Source: Gammaproteobacteria bacterium
GTDB taxonomy: Bacteria > Pseudomonadota > Gammaproteobacteria > Legionellales > Legionellaceae
DNA length: 35,278 nucleotides
Direction: 5' to 3'
Assembly (NCBI GenBank): GCA_022600575.1
Contig: JAHZKF010000017.1
Location: 1-35,278 of the forward strand
Positions within the stretch are counted from its first letter, which is position 1; every line of letters starts with the position of its first letter. The position numbers and the translations under genes were made by a program. Below, in pieces: positions 8,979 through 18,555 of the stretch. The notes under the pieces are model-generated. The model was given only the letters and a program-made list of their open reading frames with translations. It ran no database searches and was not told the DNA's origin.

Positions 8979-11274
8979 TACTTTAGCAATGTTCTCTCGT
9001 CATTTTCATATTTATAGACAACGTCATTTGAAATTTGACCTTATCTCTGCCTTAGTGGTTTTTTTTGTTGCTATCCCACTTTGCTTAGGTATTGCCCTTG
9101 CCTCTGGTGCACCTCTTTTGTCAGGTATTCTAAGTGGCATTATTGGTGGCATTATCGTCGGTGCTCTAAGTAACTCTCATGTGAGTGTAAGTGGTCCTGC
9201 AGCAGGGCTTGCCGCTGTTGTCATTACAGCCATTACACAGCTCGGCGACTTTAATACTTTTTTACTCGCACTTTTCTTGGCTGGCCTGCTTCAAGTGATA
9301 ACAGGAACATTGCGTGCCGGATTTTTTGCAGAATATGTCCCTTCAAATGTCATCCAAGGCTTACTCAGTGCTGTCGGTGTCTTGTTAATTTTTAAACAAC
9401 TGCCGTTGGCTTTCACTTTAACCTCAAGTCTTTCTGAACTAAAAATGCACCTGCTTGATGCAACCGAAGGCTTCAGCTTAAAACCATTGCGTGATGTTTC
9501 TTACCACATCAACAGTGGTGCCATGATTATTTCAAGCATTTCACTTGCCATCTTAATTTACTTTGAGAAAACCAACATAAAGTGGCTAAAAGCCATTCCT
9601 GGGACCATTGTTGTCGTTCTTTTTGGCATTGCACTGAATGAAATCTTCGTTTTAACCCATTCGTATCTTGCACAAAACAGCCCTCAACTTGTCAACATTC
9701 CTCAACATAGTGAGCTCTCTGCGTGGCTTGAGCAGCTCCATTTTCCTAAATGGTCTGCCTGGTCTAACCCAAACGTATATGTCTACGCTGGTATTCTTGC
9801 TATTGTTGCTTCTCTAGAAAGCCTTTTAAACATTAAAGCCGCAGAAAAACTCGACCGAAAACATTGTCGCACTTCTAAAGACCGAGAATTAGTCGCACAA
9901 GGTGTTGGTAACCTGCTCGCAGGGCTCATTGGAGGCATACCTGTCACCTCTGTTATTGTTCGAACCTCGGTTAACATCCAGGCCGGTTCAAAGACAAAAG
10001 CCTCTACTATTTTTCATGGTTTTTATTTGCTTTTTGCCATCCTCTTAATTCCAGCTTTTTTAAACCGTATTCCGCTCTGTTCACTGGCAGCTGTTTTAAT
10101 TTATACAGGATATAAACTATCTAGCCCTAAATTATTCAAAACGATTTACAAACAGGGTCCTTCTCGATTTATTCCGTTTCTTGTGACGCTGATTGGTATT
10201 GTGACGCTCAACTTACTCACCGGTATTATTATTGGTTTATTAACCAGCCTGTTTTTTATCTTAAAATCAAACAGCCAAGTGCGTCTTGATATCATCAAAG
10301 AATTTTATCCAAACGGTGTCACACAACGTTTAATTCTGCCTCAACAAACCACTTTCTTAAATAAAGCCTCACTCATTGAAGAGCTAGATGGCATTCCACA
10401 AAAATCGCAACTGATTATCGATGCACGTTATTCAAAATATATCGATAAAGAAATTATTGAGCTCATTACTGAGTTTCAATCCGAACAAGCGCCCCGTAAA
10501 AATATTTCTTTAAATCTGATTGGATTCAAAAAAGATTACACCATTCATGACCACATTAATTTTATTAATGTCACGACCTATGACGTACAAGCGGCCCTTT
10601 CTCCGCAACAAGTCCTGAATATTCTTCATGAAGGTAACCAACGTTTTATTGATGACACGCGTATTCATCGAAGCTTAACCATTGATATCAAACACACCGC
10701 TGTCACCCAACATCCTATCGCTGTGGTACTTGGTTGCATTGACTCCCGTGTTCCTGTTGAAACCGTCTTTGATATGAGTTTTGGTGATTTATTTTGCGTC
10801 CGTGTTGCAGGTAACGTGATTAATGACGATATTTTAGCCAGCATTGAATATGCTTGCCATGTGGTTGGAGCAAAACTCATTGTCGTACTTGGACACACCC
10901 GTTGTGGCGCAATTGAAGCGGCGTGCACAGCACCTGACCAAGCAGGTTATGTTCCACAATTGCTTGATAAAATTAAACCCGCGATTAATGCAGAAAATAC
11001 ACGTTTATCTCACAAGCCAACGCATGATAAGACCTATTTTCATAATATTACTGAACTGAACATTGCAAATACCTTGTATCAAATTTATAAACAAAGCCCT
11101 GTTTTAAAAGAAGAGATTGATTCTAAAGACATTGGGATGGTGGGTGCAACTTATGATGTCAACACAGGAAAAGTCCATTTTAAAGACTTCGCCGAGCGTG
11201 TTAGCCAACTACATCATGAGCCCATAGACGGCTTAACCGAACAATTTAACACTTTAATCCCCCCTAAAAATTAA
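8971..11274 (+). CDS. SulP family anion transporter fused to a beta-carbonic anhydrase
   Basis: A two-part protein of 767 residues. About residues 20-430 form a polytopic SulP permease, with [16 protein letters not shown] and a stretch of hydrophobic helices. A short, degenerate STAS-like region (about 440-520) follows. The C-terminal 230 residues are a beta-carbonic anhydrase with zinc and catalytic residues Cys589, Asp591 and Arg593 (GCIDSRVP) and His642/Cys645 (GHTRCGAIE). Such fusions are known and are taken to import bicarbonate coupled to CO2/HCO3- exchange. The ATG at 8971 is chosen because GAGG lies 6 bases upstream; an ATG at 8959 is in frame. The 3' end overlaps the convergent SidF-like gene by 4 bases. 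Confidence 0.92.
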   Translation: MSNTLAMFSRHFHIYRQRHLKFDLISALVVFFVAIPLCLGIALASGAPLLSGILSGIIGGIIVGALSNSHVSVSGPAAGLAAVVITAITQLGDFNTFLLALFLAGLLQVITGTLRAGFFAEYVPSNVIQGLLSAVGVLLIFKQLPLAFTLTSSLSELKMHLLDATEGFSLKPLRDVSYHINSGAMIISSISLAILIYFEKTNIKWLKAIPGTIVVVLFGIALNEIFVLTHSYLAQNSPQLVNIPQHSELSAWLEQLHFPKWSAWSNPNVYVYAGILAIVASLESLLNIKAAEKLDRKHCRTSKDRELVAQGVGNLLAGLIGGIPVTSVIVRTSVNIQAGSKTKASTIFHGFYLLFAILLIPAFLNRIPLCSLAAVLIYTGYKLSSPKLFKTIYKQGPSRFIPFLVTLIGIVTLNLLTGIIIGLLTSLFFILKSNSQVRLDIIKEFYPNGVTQRLILPQQTTFLNKASLIEELDGIPQKSQLIIDARYSKYIDKEIIELITEFQSEQAPRKNISLNLIGFKKDYTIHDHINFINVTTYDVQAALSPQQVLNILHEGNQRFIDDTRIHRSLTIDIKHTAVTQHPIAVVLGCIDSRVPVETVFDMSFGDLFCVRVAGNVINDDILASIEYACHVVGAKLIVVLGHTRCGAIEAACTAPDQAGYVPQLLDKIKPAINAENTRLSHKPTHDKTYFHNITELNIANTLYQIYKQSPVLKEEIDSKDIGMVGATYDVNTGKVHFKDFAERVSQLHHEPIDGLTEQFNTLIPPKN

Positions 11275-13820
11275 GTCCTCTTTTTGCCAGAAGATGATGG
11301 CTGATTATCAGAAGATAAATCATCCTCATCTTCTGAACTATCTAGATCATCTTCTTTACCTGCTACGTTCGCTTTTGGTCTTTCAAGGGTACCGTCTTTA
11401 AGAAGCTTGTTTTTCTCTTTATCAATCACCGTTTTAAAATCACCTACAACTTTCGCTTTTCCTTTTTCTTTCCCTGCATTCCATGACTTCACAATACCTT
11501 TAAGAGAATACCATGCCCCAGCAGAAGTAACCCCTGCTGCACTGGTTACAGCAATGGTTGAAAATATACCTGGAAACGCGCCAACAACACCCGCAACCAT
11601 CAATAAAAATACTGCAGCAGGTGGATATGAACAGATTGCTATCACAAGCAAGGCCACAACAGCAGCCATTGCTAAAGCCGCTATTTTTAGCCATAGGCGT
11701 TCATGTCCTGGCAATACTTTTCGCATGGCCATCATACGGTCAATCGCTGTTTCGGCTTTGATGACATCACCTGATTTTAAGTCTTTAATAGCCTCTGTTG
11801 CATATCGAAGTGCCTCTGTCATATTTGCTAAATTACGTGCACTTTTTTGGTGAGGTCCGCTGGAAACAGCTTCTCCGAGTGCACGGCGCATTTTATTGGC
11901 CCGCTTAAATGTACTAAGCCTCGCCTCTTCTTCCTCTTCATCTTCTAATGGTTTATATTCAGCAAATGCCGTATACAATGCAAACCCTGCATCTTTCAAC
12001 CCTTGTGAAAAACCACCTTCACTTAAAGATCCCAGTGCTTCTTCGAATTCAAGTTTACGTCTTTCAAATTCATCTAGCGCAACCGAAGCCGGTGTACTCA
12101 AAAAAGAAACAGAATCAACCTTATTTTCTTTATTCGTTTTAGCACTTTGCAGATAAAACTCTCTTTCTGCCTTACTTCCAAACGTTCGCTTTGAATCAAA
12201 AAAATTATTTGCCTTTGAATTTGATTTCATGCCAGGAGAGCCCGGTGCCATATGGCTCGCAATTTCTGCAGCATTAAAACCTCTTGCGCGCATGGCTTGG
12301 ATATATTCAATCTGATCTGCTATCTCTGCCTCAGTGGGCTCTCTTCGTCTCTCCTCTCTAAACCACTTCATCCATTGCTCAAGTGTATTTTCTTGGATGG
12401 CTTTTTCAATCACCGTTCCTGTTCTATCTTGTCCACTCGCACAATTCACCAAACTTAAATAACCACTCTCAGCCGCTGCTAAAACCGAATCTACCGCGAT
12501 TCTAAGCCTATTTGCCTTTTGACCTGCAGTCCACCAAAATCGCGCTTGCCCTTTACGCGCTTTAAATGCCTCTCTAATCGCAAGACTTAAACTCACAGCA
12601 AAACGTGCTGTACCATAATCATTCACAGGAACATTCGACATTTCATGTTGATTATTCGCATTGTTTGAAATTTCATGGCGCAAGCCCACTAACATCTTAT
12701 CTTGCTTTTCAGCACTCGAATCAGTATTTAAAACCGTTAAATGGATGGCCTTCCCTGCTTTGTTACCCATCAATTTTTTAGCAGCACGCCCTATTTGCTT
12801 CAAATTTTCGCTTGTATGTGCATAAATGGTTTTGTTATTTTCACCCTGCCCAACAAATACAGGTACCCCTGTTCGAGCAAGCCAAAGTGAGGAAACACCC
12901 GGCCAAGTCTGCATTGGATTCGCTTTAAAATATTGCCTGTCGACATCAAGAAAACCAGAGAAACCAAACAGGGTATCTGTTTTCACGATAAATGCATTCT
13001 TAACCCCTGCTAAGTGCGTTTTACGTGCTTGTGCTGACAACATTCTATCATCTGACGCTAACATATCAGCAAAACAAGCATCTGCACGTTGCGTTGCAAG
13101 ATTATTGACTGTATGTGAATTTTTTTCTTGCTTTGATGGATGCGCAACAATTTCTCTCAGTTTGTTAACCTCTTTTTTTTGTAGCTTTGTTTTTTTTGTA
13201 ACAGGATATTGTATTTCTCGTTGCGCCATCCCGCTCGCTTTATCGTAAGTGAGCGTTACAAGTGGCATAGCAGGGTCTAGTACGCTAGATAAGTTTCGAT
13301 AATGTGATAAAAGTTTTTCAGCACTCCCTGCATCAAGGCACCCTTCTGTTAAATCTGCCTCATGAAGTTGTCTCACCAAATGCGTATTAAACGCTTTTTC
13401 TAACGCCAAAATCTCATCACCAGTCTTCGCGCTTTTTGCTGCTTGTAAAATCTTACTAAACTCCGCTTGCGCTTGATCTCGAATCAGCTCACGCTTGCTT
13501 TTGCTTTCTCCTTTAGGCTTAACATCTAAAGAAGGATTGTCGACCGCTGAAATCGCATAATCAATTCCCCTAAGGCGCGACAAACAACGCATCAACATAT
13601 TATTACTTTCTACTTTAACCTCATCATGCTTCGCTCGCTTAAGATCGCCTAGTTCATAGGCATGACTCGCATCACGCACCCATATATCTTGCCCCGTCTC
13701 ATCAACCCCACGAAAAGAAGAAATATTAAAAAAATAATCATTCTGACGACGTAACTTATCTCCTATATCGCGATAAAGATCTTGATATATTTTATCACTC
13801 CCTTTTTTTAAAACAGGCAT
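11271..13820 (-). CDS. SidF-like CX5R phosphatase, candidate secreted effector
   Basis: An 849-residue protein whose central block has NCASGQDRTGT (Cys460 to Arg466 make the CX5R loop). It is followed by a long helical segment and MAPGSPGMKSNSKANNF. This resembles the SopB/IpgD and Legionella SidF phosphoinositide phosphatases. Near the C-terminus are two hydrophobic helices (about 709-759), as in SidF, then an acidic, Ser-rich tail ending GKKRT. EEEEEARL (about 650) resembles the glutamate-rich stretches of Dot/Icm substrates. The Lys residues usual at positions 2 and 5 of the loop are Ala461 and Gln464. The ATG at 13820 has GGGGGAAAG just upstream; an upstream in-frame start at 13862 has no ribosome site. 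Phosphatase activity, substrate and secretion are inference. Confidence 0.72.
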   Translation of the reverse strand: MPVLKKGSDKIYQDLYRDIGDKLRRQNDYFFNISSFRGVDETGQDIWVRDASHAYELGDLKRAKHDEVKVESNNMLMRCLSRLRGIDYAISAVDNPSLDVKPKGESKSKRELIRDQAQAEFSKILQAAKSAKTGDEILALEKAFNTHLVRQLHEADLTEGCLDAGSAEKLLSHYRNLSSVLDPAMPLVTLTYDKASGMAQREIQYPVTKKTKLQKKEVNKLREIVAHPSKQEKNSHTVNNLATQRADACFADMLASDDRMLSAQARKTHLAGVKNAFIVKTDTLFGFSGFLDVDRQYFKANPMQTWPGVSSLWLARTGVPVFVGQGENNKTIYAHTSENLKQIGRAAKKLMGNKAGKAIHLTVLNTDSSAEKQDKMLVGLRHEISNNANNQHEMSNVPVNDYGTARFAVSLSLAIREAFKARKGQARFWWTAGQKANRLRIAVDSVLAAAESGYLSLVNCASGQDRTGTVIEKAIQENTLEQWMKWFREERRREPTEAEIADQIEYIQAMRARGFNAAEIASHMAPGSPGMKSNSKANNFFDSKRTFGSKAEREFYLQSAKTNKENKVDSVSFLSTPASVALDEFERRKLEFEEALGSLSEGGFSQGLKDAGFALYTAFAEYKPLEDEEEEEARLSTFKRANKMRRALGEAVSSGPHQKSARNLANMTEALRYATEAIKDLKSGDVIKAETAIDRMMAMRKVLPGHERLWLKIAALAMAAVVALLVIAICSYPPAAVFLLMVAGVVGAFPGIFSTIAVTSAAGVTSAGAWYSLKGIVKSWNAGKEKGKAKVVGDFKTVIDKEKNKLLKDGTLERPKANVAGKEDDLDSSEDEDDLSSDNQPSSSGKKRT

Positions 13821-13844
13821 AGCTTTCCCCCAGTTTATATATAT

Positions 13845-13872
13845 AGTATATGTTAAAATCAATATGTTTCAA
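13845..13872 (-). promoter_or_regulatory. likely sigma-70 promoter of the SidF-like gene
   Basis: On the minus strand TTGAAA (13872-13867) and TATACT (13850-13845) are separated by 16 bases. They lie about 25 bases ahead of the GGGGGAAAG ribosome site of the effector candidate. An extra run of alternating TA follows the -10. This promoter sits in the 150-base gap shared with the divergent proS gene. I see no CpxR-type or PmrA-type tandem site by eye. Confidence 0.5.
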
Positions 13873-13970
13873 TATTTCCCATATTTGTGACATTCCTCTA
13901 GATGAATACAGCAAGACCTGCTACGCTTTCCACTGATTTTAACCTCATAAAAATACCTGAAGGATTTAAC

Positions 13971-15671
13971 ATGCGCGCCTCACCTTGGCTTATCTCAACC
14001 CTTAAAGAATCACCACACGAAGCCGAAACAGCCTCACATCAATTGATGCTACGCGCAGGATTCATCAGACCCCTTGCTTCAGGACTTTATACTTGGCTAC
14101 CTTTAGGCCTTAAAGTCCTTCGTCACATTGAGCAGGTGGTTCGAGAAGAACTCAACAAAATAAGTGCACTTGAGCTTTTAATGCCTGCCGTTCAACCCGC
14201 TGAATTGTGGCAGGAAAGCACACGCTGGGAGACGTTTGGCGGCCAATTACTCCGTATTACGGATAACAACGACCGTGAATACTGCTTTGGCCCAACCCAT
14301 GAAGAAGTCATTACTGATTTGATGCGCCAAGAATTACAGTCTTATAAACAACTTCCCCTGACTGTTTACCAAATTCAGACCAAATTTAGAGATGAAATCA
14401 GACCACGTTTTGGGGTGATGCGTGCCCGTGAATTTTTAATGAAAGACGCTTATTCGTTTCATTTAGATGCAACCTGCCTTGAAAACACATATCAAATCAT
14501 ACACGAGGCTTATTGCCATATATTTGACCGTTTAGGCTTTAAATATCGTCCGGTTGAAGCTGATTCGGGTGCCATTGGTGGCGCTGTTTCACATGAGTTT
14601 CAAGTCTTAGCAGACTCAGGTGAAGATTGTATTGCTTATAGCGATACCAGTGAATATGCGGCTAATGTTGAGCAAGCAACCAGTCTTGCACCTGAGCCTG
14701 CTGACAATCCTACAACCAAGCCACTTGAATATGTTAAAACACCTGATGCTAAAACCATTACTGACTTAACAAAATGCCTGCATGTTGAGGCTAACCAAAC
14801 CGTTAAAACACTCTTGGTTGAAGGGGTTGATACGTCTTTGGTTGCCCTTGTCATTCGGGGAGATGACACCCTTAATACTACACGTGCAGCTAAACATCCC
14901 TTAGTTCAATCACCGCTAGTACTTGCCGATGATACACGTATTTTACAAACACTTAACGCGCCACTTGGTTTTGTTGGACCGATTGGACTTGATATTCCTG
15001 TGATTGTTGACCATCACGCGCTCGCCATGAACGAATTTGTTTGCGGCGCAAACCAAAAAGACATGCATTGTATCAATGCTAGCTGGACACGCGATGTCAA
15101 AACCTATGAAGCCTTCGATTTACGCGAAGTTAAAGCCGGCGACAAAAGCCCTGATGGTCAAGGTCACCTTAAACTGTGTCGAGGCATTGAAGTTGGACAC
15201 ATTTTCCAACTCGGTTCAAAATACGCCGAACTCATGAAAGCAACCGTTTTAAATGCCGAAGGCAAAGCCCAAACACTTTTAATGGGCTGTTATGGTCTTG
15301 GTATTTCGCGTATGGTGGCGGCTGCCATTGAGCAGCATCATGACGAACGCGGCATTTGCTTACCAGAGGCCATGGCACCTTTCAAAATTGGTATCATTCC
15401 CATTAATATGCACCGTTCAGAGCGTGTCAAAGAAGCCGCTGAGGCCCTTTATCAATCATTGTTGGACCAAGGCTTTGATGTACTGCTCGATGACCGTAAA
15501 GAACGCCCAGGTGTGTTATTTGCCGACCATGACTTAATTGGCATTCCACACCGGCTTGTCATTGGTGAGCGCGGCCTTGATGCCGGCATGATTGAATATA
15601 AAGCACGCTGTGATACAGAAGCAAAACAAATACCCATTGGTGAGGTTCAAGCACTGTTTGCAACGTCATAA
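13971..15671 (+). CDS. proS: prolyl-tRNA synthetase
   Basis: A class II aminoacyl-tRNA synthetase that charges tRNA-Pro in the cytoplasm. From ATG 13971 the protein begins MRASPWLISTLKESPHEAET, collinear with the E. coli N-terminus; GAAGGA lies 6-7 bases upstream. An in-frame ATG at 13902 would add 23 unrelated residues. The class II motifs include RAGFIRPLASGLYTWLPLG, FRDEIRPRFGVMRAREFLMKD and GCYGLGISRMVAAA. The editing (INS) domain for Ala-tRNA-Pro occupies roughly residues 220-390, so this is the long bacterial type. The length is 566, near the usual 572. Its C-terminal anticodon-binding domain is intact. Confidence 0.96.
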   Translation: MRASPWLISTLKESPHEAETASHQLMLRAGFIRPLASGLYTWLPLGLKVLRHIEQVVREELNKISALELLMPAVQPAELWQESTRWETFGGQLLRITDNNDREYCFGPTHEEVITDLMRQELQSYKQLPLTVYQIQTKFRDEIRPRFGVMRAREFLMKDAYSFHLDATCLENTYQIIHEAYCHIFDRLGFKYRPVEADSGAIGGAVSHEFQVLADSGEDCIAYSDTSEYAANVEQATSLAPEPADNPTTKPLEYVKTPDAKTITDLTKCLHVEANQTVKTLLVEGVDTSLVALVIRGDDTLNTTRAAKHPLVQSPLVLADDTRILQTLNAPLGFVGPIGLDIPVIVDHHALAMNEFVCGANQKDMHCINASWTRDVKTYEAFDLREVKAGDKSPDGQGHLKLCRGIEVGHIFQLGSKYAELMKATVLNAEGKAQTLLMGCYGLGISRMVAAAIEQHHDERGICLPEAMAPFKIGIIPINMHRSERVKEAAEALYQSLLDQGFDVLLDDRKERPGVLFADHDLIGIPHRLVIGERGLDAGMIEYKARCDTEAKQIPIGEVQALFATS

Positions 15672-15690
15672 CTTATTATACTGTCTTTGC

Positions 15691-15703
15691 GAGCCTTCGG
15701 CTC
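15691..15703. terminator. small hairpin after proS
   Basis: GAGCC-TTC-GGCTC forms a 5-bp GC-rich stem 19 bases after the proS stop codon, in the gap between convergent genes. There is no T-run directly behind it, so its role as a terminator is doubtful. It may belong to the adjacent REP-like element. Confidence 0.3.
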
Positions 15704-15735
15704 CTAACTAACTTCAGGTCCCATTCGGGTTTTAA

Positions 15736-15781
15736 GCCGTCGTTGCGAACCCGAACGTAGTGAGTGGTGTGCCGCGACGGC
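15736..15781. repeat. REP-like palindromic element
   Basis: GCCGTCG (15736-15742) is inverted at 15775-15781 (CGACGGC). A second nested arm pair lies just outside and inside, CGGGTT (15726-15731) and AACCCG (15748-15753). The interior TTGCGAACCCGAACG is similar in style to dispersed intergenic palindromes in related bacteria. It sits between the convergent proS and ABC genes, a usual place for REP elements, and may work as a bidirectional transcription end. Confidence 0.6.
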
Positions 15782-15791
15782 ATATTAAGTA

Positions 15792-17576
15792 CTATAAAAC
15801 GCCCTCTAGCAATTGCTGTGTATACAGCTCTCTCGGGGCCCTTAATAACTGCTCACATGACCCTTCTTCAACCATAACCCCATCGCGCATCACCAGTACG
15901 TCATCAGCCAAATACGAGACGACTGCCATGTTATGAGTCACAAATAAATAAGCTAAATTAAGCTCGTTTTGTAAATCTTTCAGTAAATTTAAAATTTGTG
16001 CCTGCACTGAAACATCTAGCGCACTCGTTGGTTCATCACAAATCAAAACTTGTGGCGTGCTTGCTAGTGCTCGCGCAATACAAACGCGTTGACGTTGCCC
16101 GCCTGAAAATTGATGAGGATAACGATCTAAACTGGTTTTAGGTAAATTGACCTGATCAAGCAACTCATGTTGCCGCTTTTGAATGACGCTATTTTTTGCA
16201 CTCTGCGCTTCCATACCTTCAGCTATAATCTCACCCACTGTCATCCGTGGATTCATCGACGAATAAGGATCTTGAAAAATAATTTGAACCTGCTTTCTAA
16301 ATGATTTTAACCTGCTACCACGCAAGCTTGTTAGGTCTTCATCCCGAAATTTAACTTCGCCACAGGTAATCGCTTGCAAGCCCAATAAAACGCGACATAC
16401 CGTACTTTTACCTGAACCTGACTCCCCAACCAAAGCCAAGGTCCGACCTTGTTTTAAATCAAACGAAATATTATTCACAGCCTTCTGAACCACTGGCGTA
16501 CGACCCAGACCACCGCGCTTTATCGGAAAATGAACCCCTAAATGACGTACTGAAAATAAAACAGGGCCTTCTTCTGAAGTAACCCCTTGCGCCTCTTTTG
16601 AAATAGCCAAATCCGGTGGCGTAGCAAGTTCTGGATATAAATGACATCTCACTTCACGATGGCCCAAATCAGTTAAGATTTGAAGTTCAGGTTCTTTAGT
16701 TGAACAAGGCTCAAAACAATGCGCACATCGCGGATGAAAATGACAACCACTTGGCCTATCATCAGGAGCTGGTACTCGCCCTTTAATCGCACTTAAACGT
16801 TGTTTTCGCTTCTCAAAATTAGGTAGGGCTGCAATAAGATGCTGTGCATAAGGATGCAAAGGCTGCTCAAAAAACGTAGCAACCTCTGCTGATTCAACCA
16901 TTTGTCCCGCGTACATCACATAAACTCTATCGGCAACTGCTTTGACTAAGCTTAAGTCGTGCGTAATCAACAATAAGCTCATTTCACGTTCTTGTTGAAT
17001 TTTTTTCAATAACGCGAGTAATTGCGCTTGTGTGGTCACATCAAGGGCTGTGGTCGGTTCATCTGCAATCAATACATCAGGTTGACCCGCTAGCGCGATG
17101 GCTATCACAACCCGTTGTTTTTGTCCGCCTGATAATTGATGAGGGTATTGTTTAAGACGCCTTACTGGGTCTGGAATTTCAACCTCCGTCAGTAAAGCTG
17201 CAAGACGTGTTCGTGATTTATCTCCTAGGGCCTCTGCTAATTGCTGTCCAATGGTTAAAACAGGATTAAGAGCCGTCATTGGATCTTGAAAAATCATGCC
17301 AAATCGCTTGCCACGAAAACGTCGCATGGCACGCTCAGAGAGCATTAAAACATCAGTATCAGACCAAGTAATCGCACTGTCCGCGCCAAAACGCGCTTTA
17401 AGTGGCAAAAGCCGCATTAAAGCTGCAGCTGTCAGTGATTTCCCGCAACCTGATTCCCCAACAAGTGCGACTGTTTCACCTGCCTTTAAATAAAAATCAA
17501 TTGCATCAACAGCCGTTAAAATCGCTTGCTTATTTTGAAATGCAACGCTTAGTCTTGTTACTTCTAGCATGCTCAT
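15792..17576 (-). CDS. double-domain peptide ABC transporter ATP-binding protein (YejF/DppDF-like)
   Basis: A cytoplasmic ATPase subunit with two complete ABC domains in one 594-residue chain. The first has Walker A GESGCGKS and signature LSGGQKQRVVIAIAL. It is followed by the oligopeptide-transporter C-terminal Cys-rich motif (GCHFHPRCAHCFEPC, about 275-290). The second domain has Walker A GESGSGKST and FSGGQRQRVCIARAL. Such fused DppD-DppF subunits drive uptake of peptides or microcin C-type compounds. No permease or binding-protein genes adjoin it, so its partners must lie elsewhere. The start is uncertain: ATG 17576 has GGAGG about 10 bases upstream, and ATG 17570 has AAGG 6 bases upstream. 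Confidence 0.9.
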   Translation of the reverse strand: MSMLEVTRLSVAFQNKQAILTAVDAIDFYLKAGETVALVGESGCGKSLTAAALMRLLPLKARFGADSAITWSDTDVLMLSERAMRRFRGKRFGMIFQDPMTALNPVLTIGQQLAEALGDKSRTRLAALLTEVEIPDPVRRLKQYPHQLSGGQKQRVVIAIALAGQPDVLIADEPTTALDVTTQAQLLALLKKIQQEREMSLLLITHDLSLVKAVADRVYVMYAGQMVESAEVATFFEQPLHPYAQHLIAALPNFEKRKQRLSAIKGRVPAPDDRPSGCHFHPRCAHCFEPCSTKEPELQILTDLGHREVRCHLYPELATPPDLAISKEAQGVTSEEGPVLFSVRHLGVHFPIKRGGLGRTPVVQKAVNNISFDLKQGRTLALVGESGSGKSTVCRVLLGLQAITCGEVKFRDEDLTSLRGSRLKSFRKQVQIIFQDPYSSMNPRMTVGEIIAEGMEAQSAKNSVIQKRQHELLDQVNLPKTSLDRYPHQFSGGQRQRVCIARALASTPQVLICDEPTSALDVSVQAQILNLLKDLQNELNLAYLFVTHNMAVVSYLADDVLVMRDGVMVEEGSCEQLLRAPRELYTQQLLEGVL

Positions 17577-17592
17577 CCTTAGCATCCCTCCA

Positions 17593-18555
17593 TTAGACCG
17601 TTTGAGTATGGTCTGCCTGCTGACCAACTGAGTCCTCACTTAACAAACAAAACCCTGTTCTATCACCTACTTCAGCAATCCCTGCAATCGTAGAGGTCTG
17701 TTTTAAAAAAGATGAAATGGTAACCTGTTGATGAGGCGATGGTACACGAATGGTCCATTTGCCATCAGAACGTGCTTCAACATGGATAAACTGAGACATT
17801 GGCACCAAAAGCCCTTCGGCATCAAACCGGCCGGTCATCGCCCCACGAATAGCATCTACTTCTGGTAAATTTACTGAATAAAAACCGCTGTTATCATTAA
17901 ATCGACACAAAACGCCTTTTACTGCATGCGCGTCTGGCTGCGTTTCTGTAGTTGCCATTTGTCTAAACCAAGCATGCTTTGCTGTCACAAAATCTTCTTT
18001 AGCACCATCTGGATCGTAAATATGTCCATTTAAAGAGTGTGCTTGGCTAACCAATACATCAATACCTGGTCGTAAATCTTGTCCTACAGGTAACGATTCT
18101 TCTGGTTTTAACATATCTACTTTAAAATTAAATCCTGCTTTATTTGCCTGTTTGAATCCAAAAACCCAGCTATCATTAATCGGATTAAAATGTAAAAAGG
18201 CATGACCTACATGCCAACGATTGGACGAAGGGTTAACGAGTTCTGACTCACTCTCATCTTGTAAAATAAGCGCTTTAGTCTGCACATCAAATAGGGCCGC
18301 ATGACTATGAAAAAGGGTGCCTTTTCGTTCCATCTGAAAAAAATAACCATATTGATCGCCCCTTTCATTCGCAACAACACCTGAAAAAACCCACTTTACC
18401 TCAGATGAACTCGCCGGTAGAAAATGAGGGGAATCAACAGGCTCCCCCGCACATACCAGCTGAGAACCAATCATCAAAAACAACGCAAACAGCACAATAC
18501 AAACGTTCATTCGCAAAAACTTATCACTCTTATTTCTGTAAACACTCATGCGCAT
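17593..18555 (-). CDS. secreted AttH/CrtC-like protein of unknown role
   Basis: A 320-residue exported protein. A hydrophobic signal sequence (about residues 17-35, ending LVCAG) suggests periplasmic or secreted location. The segment VKWVFSGVVANERGDQYGYF with the later SHAALFDV and KHAWF resembles the lipocalin-like AttH and CrtC (carotenoid hydratase-like) fold (PF07143). The match is by pattern only. The gene overlaps lpxK by 26 bases and so is probably translationally coupled to it, which hints at an envelope-related role. No carotenoid genes are present nearby, so a hydratase function is not implied. Confidence 0.5.
   Translation of the reverse strand: MRMSVYRNKSDKFLRMNVCIVLFALFLMIGSQLVCAGEPVDSPHFLPASSSEVKWVFSGVVANERGDQYGYFFQMERKGTLFHSHAALFDVQTKALILQDESESELVNPSSNRWHVGHAFLHFNPINDSWVFGFKQANKAGFNFKVDMLKPEESLPVGQDLRPGIDVLVSQAHSLNGHIYDPDGAKEDFVTAKHAWFRQMATTETQPDAHAVKGVLCRFNDNSGFYSVNLPEVDAIRGAMTGRFDAEGLLVPMSQFIHVEARSDGKWTIRVPSPHQQVTISSFLKQTSTIAGIAEVGDRTGFCLLSEDSVGQQADHTQTV

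Noticed and set aside
11407-11853. A 148-codon plus-strand open frame
   Set aside because: It is antisense to the membrane-helix and coiled part of the SidF-like gene; its Ala/Thr-rich content mirrors the codons of the real gene and there is no ribosome site.
13821-13862. Upstream in-frame start that would add 14 residues to the SidF-like protein
   Set aside because: This stretch contains the strong GGGGGAAAG ribosome site for ATG 13820 and runs into the likely -10 box, so it is probably leader DNA.
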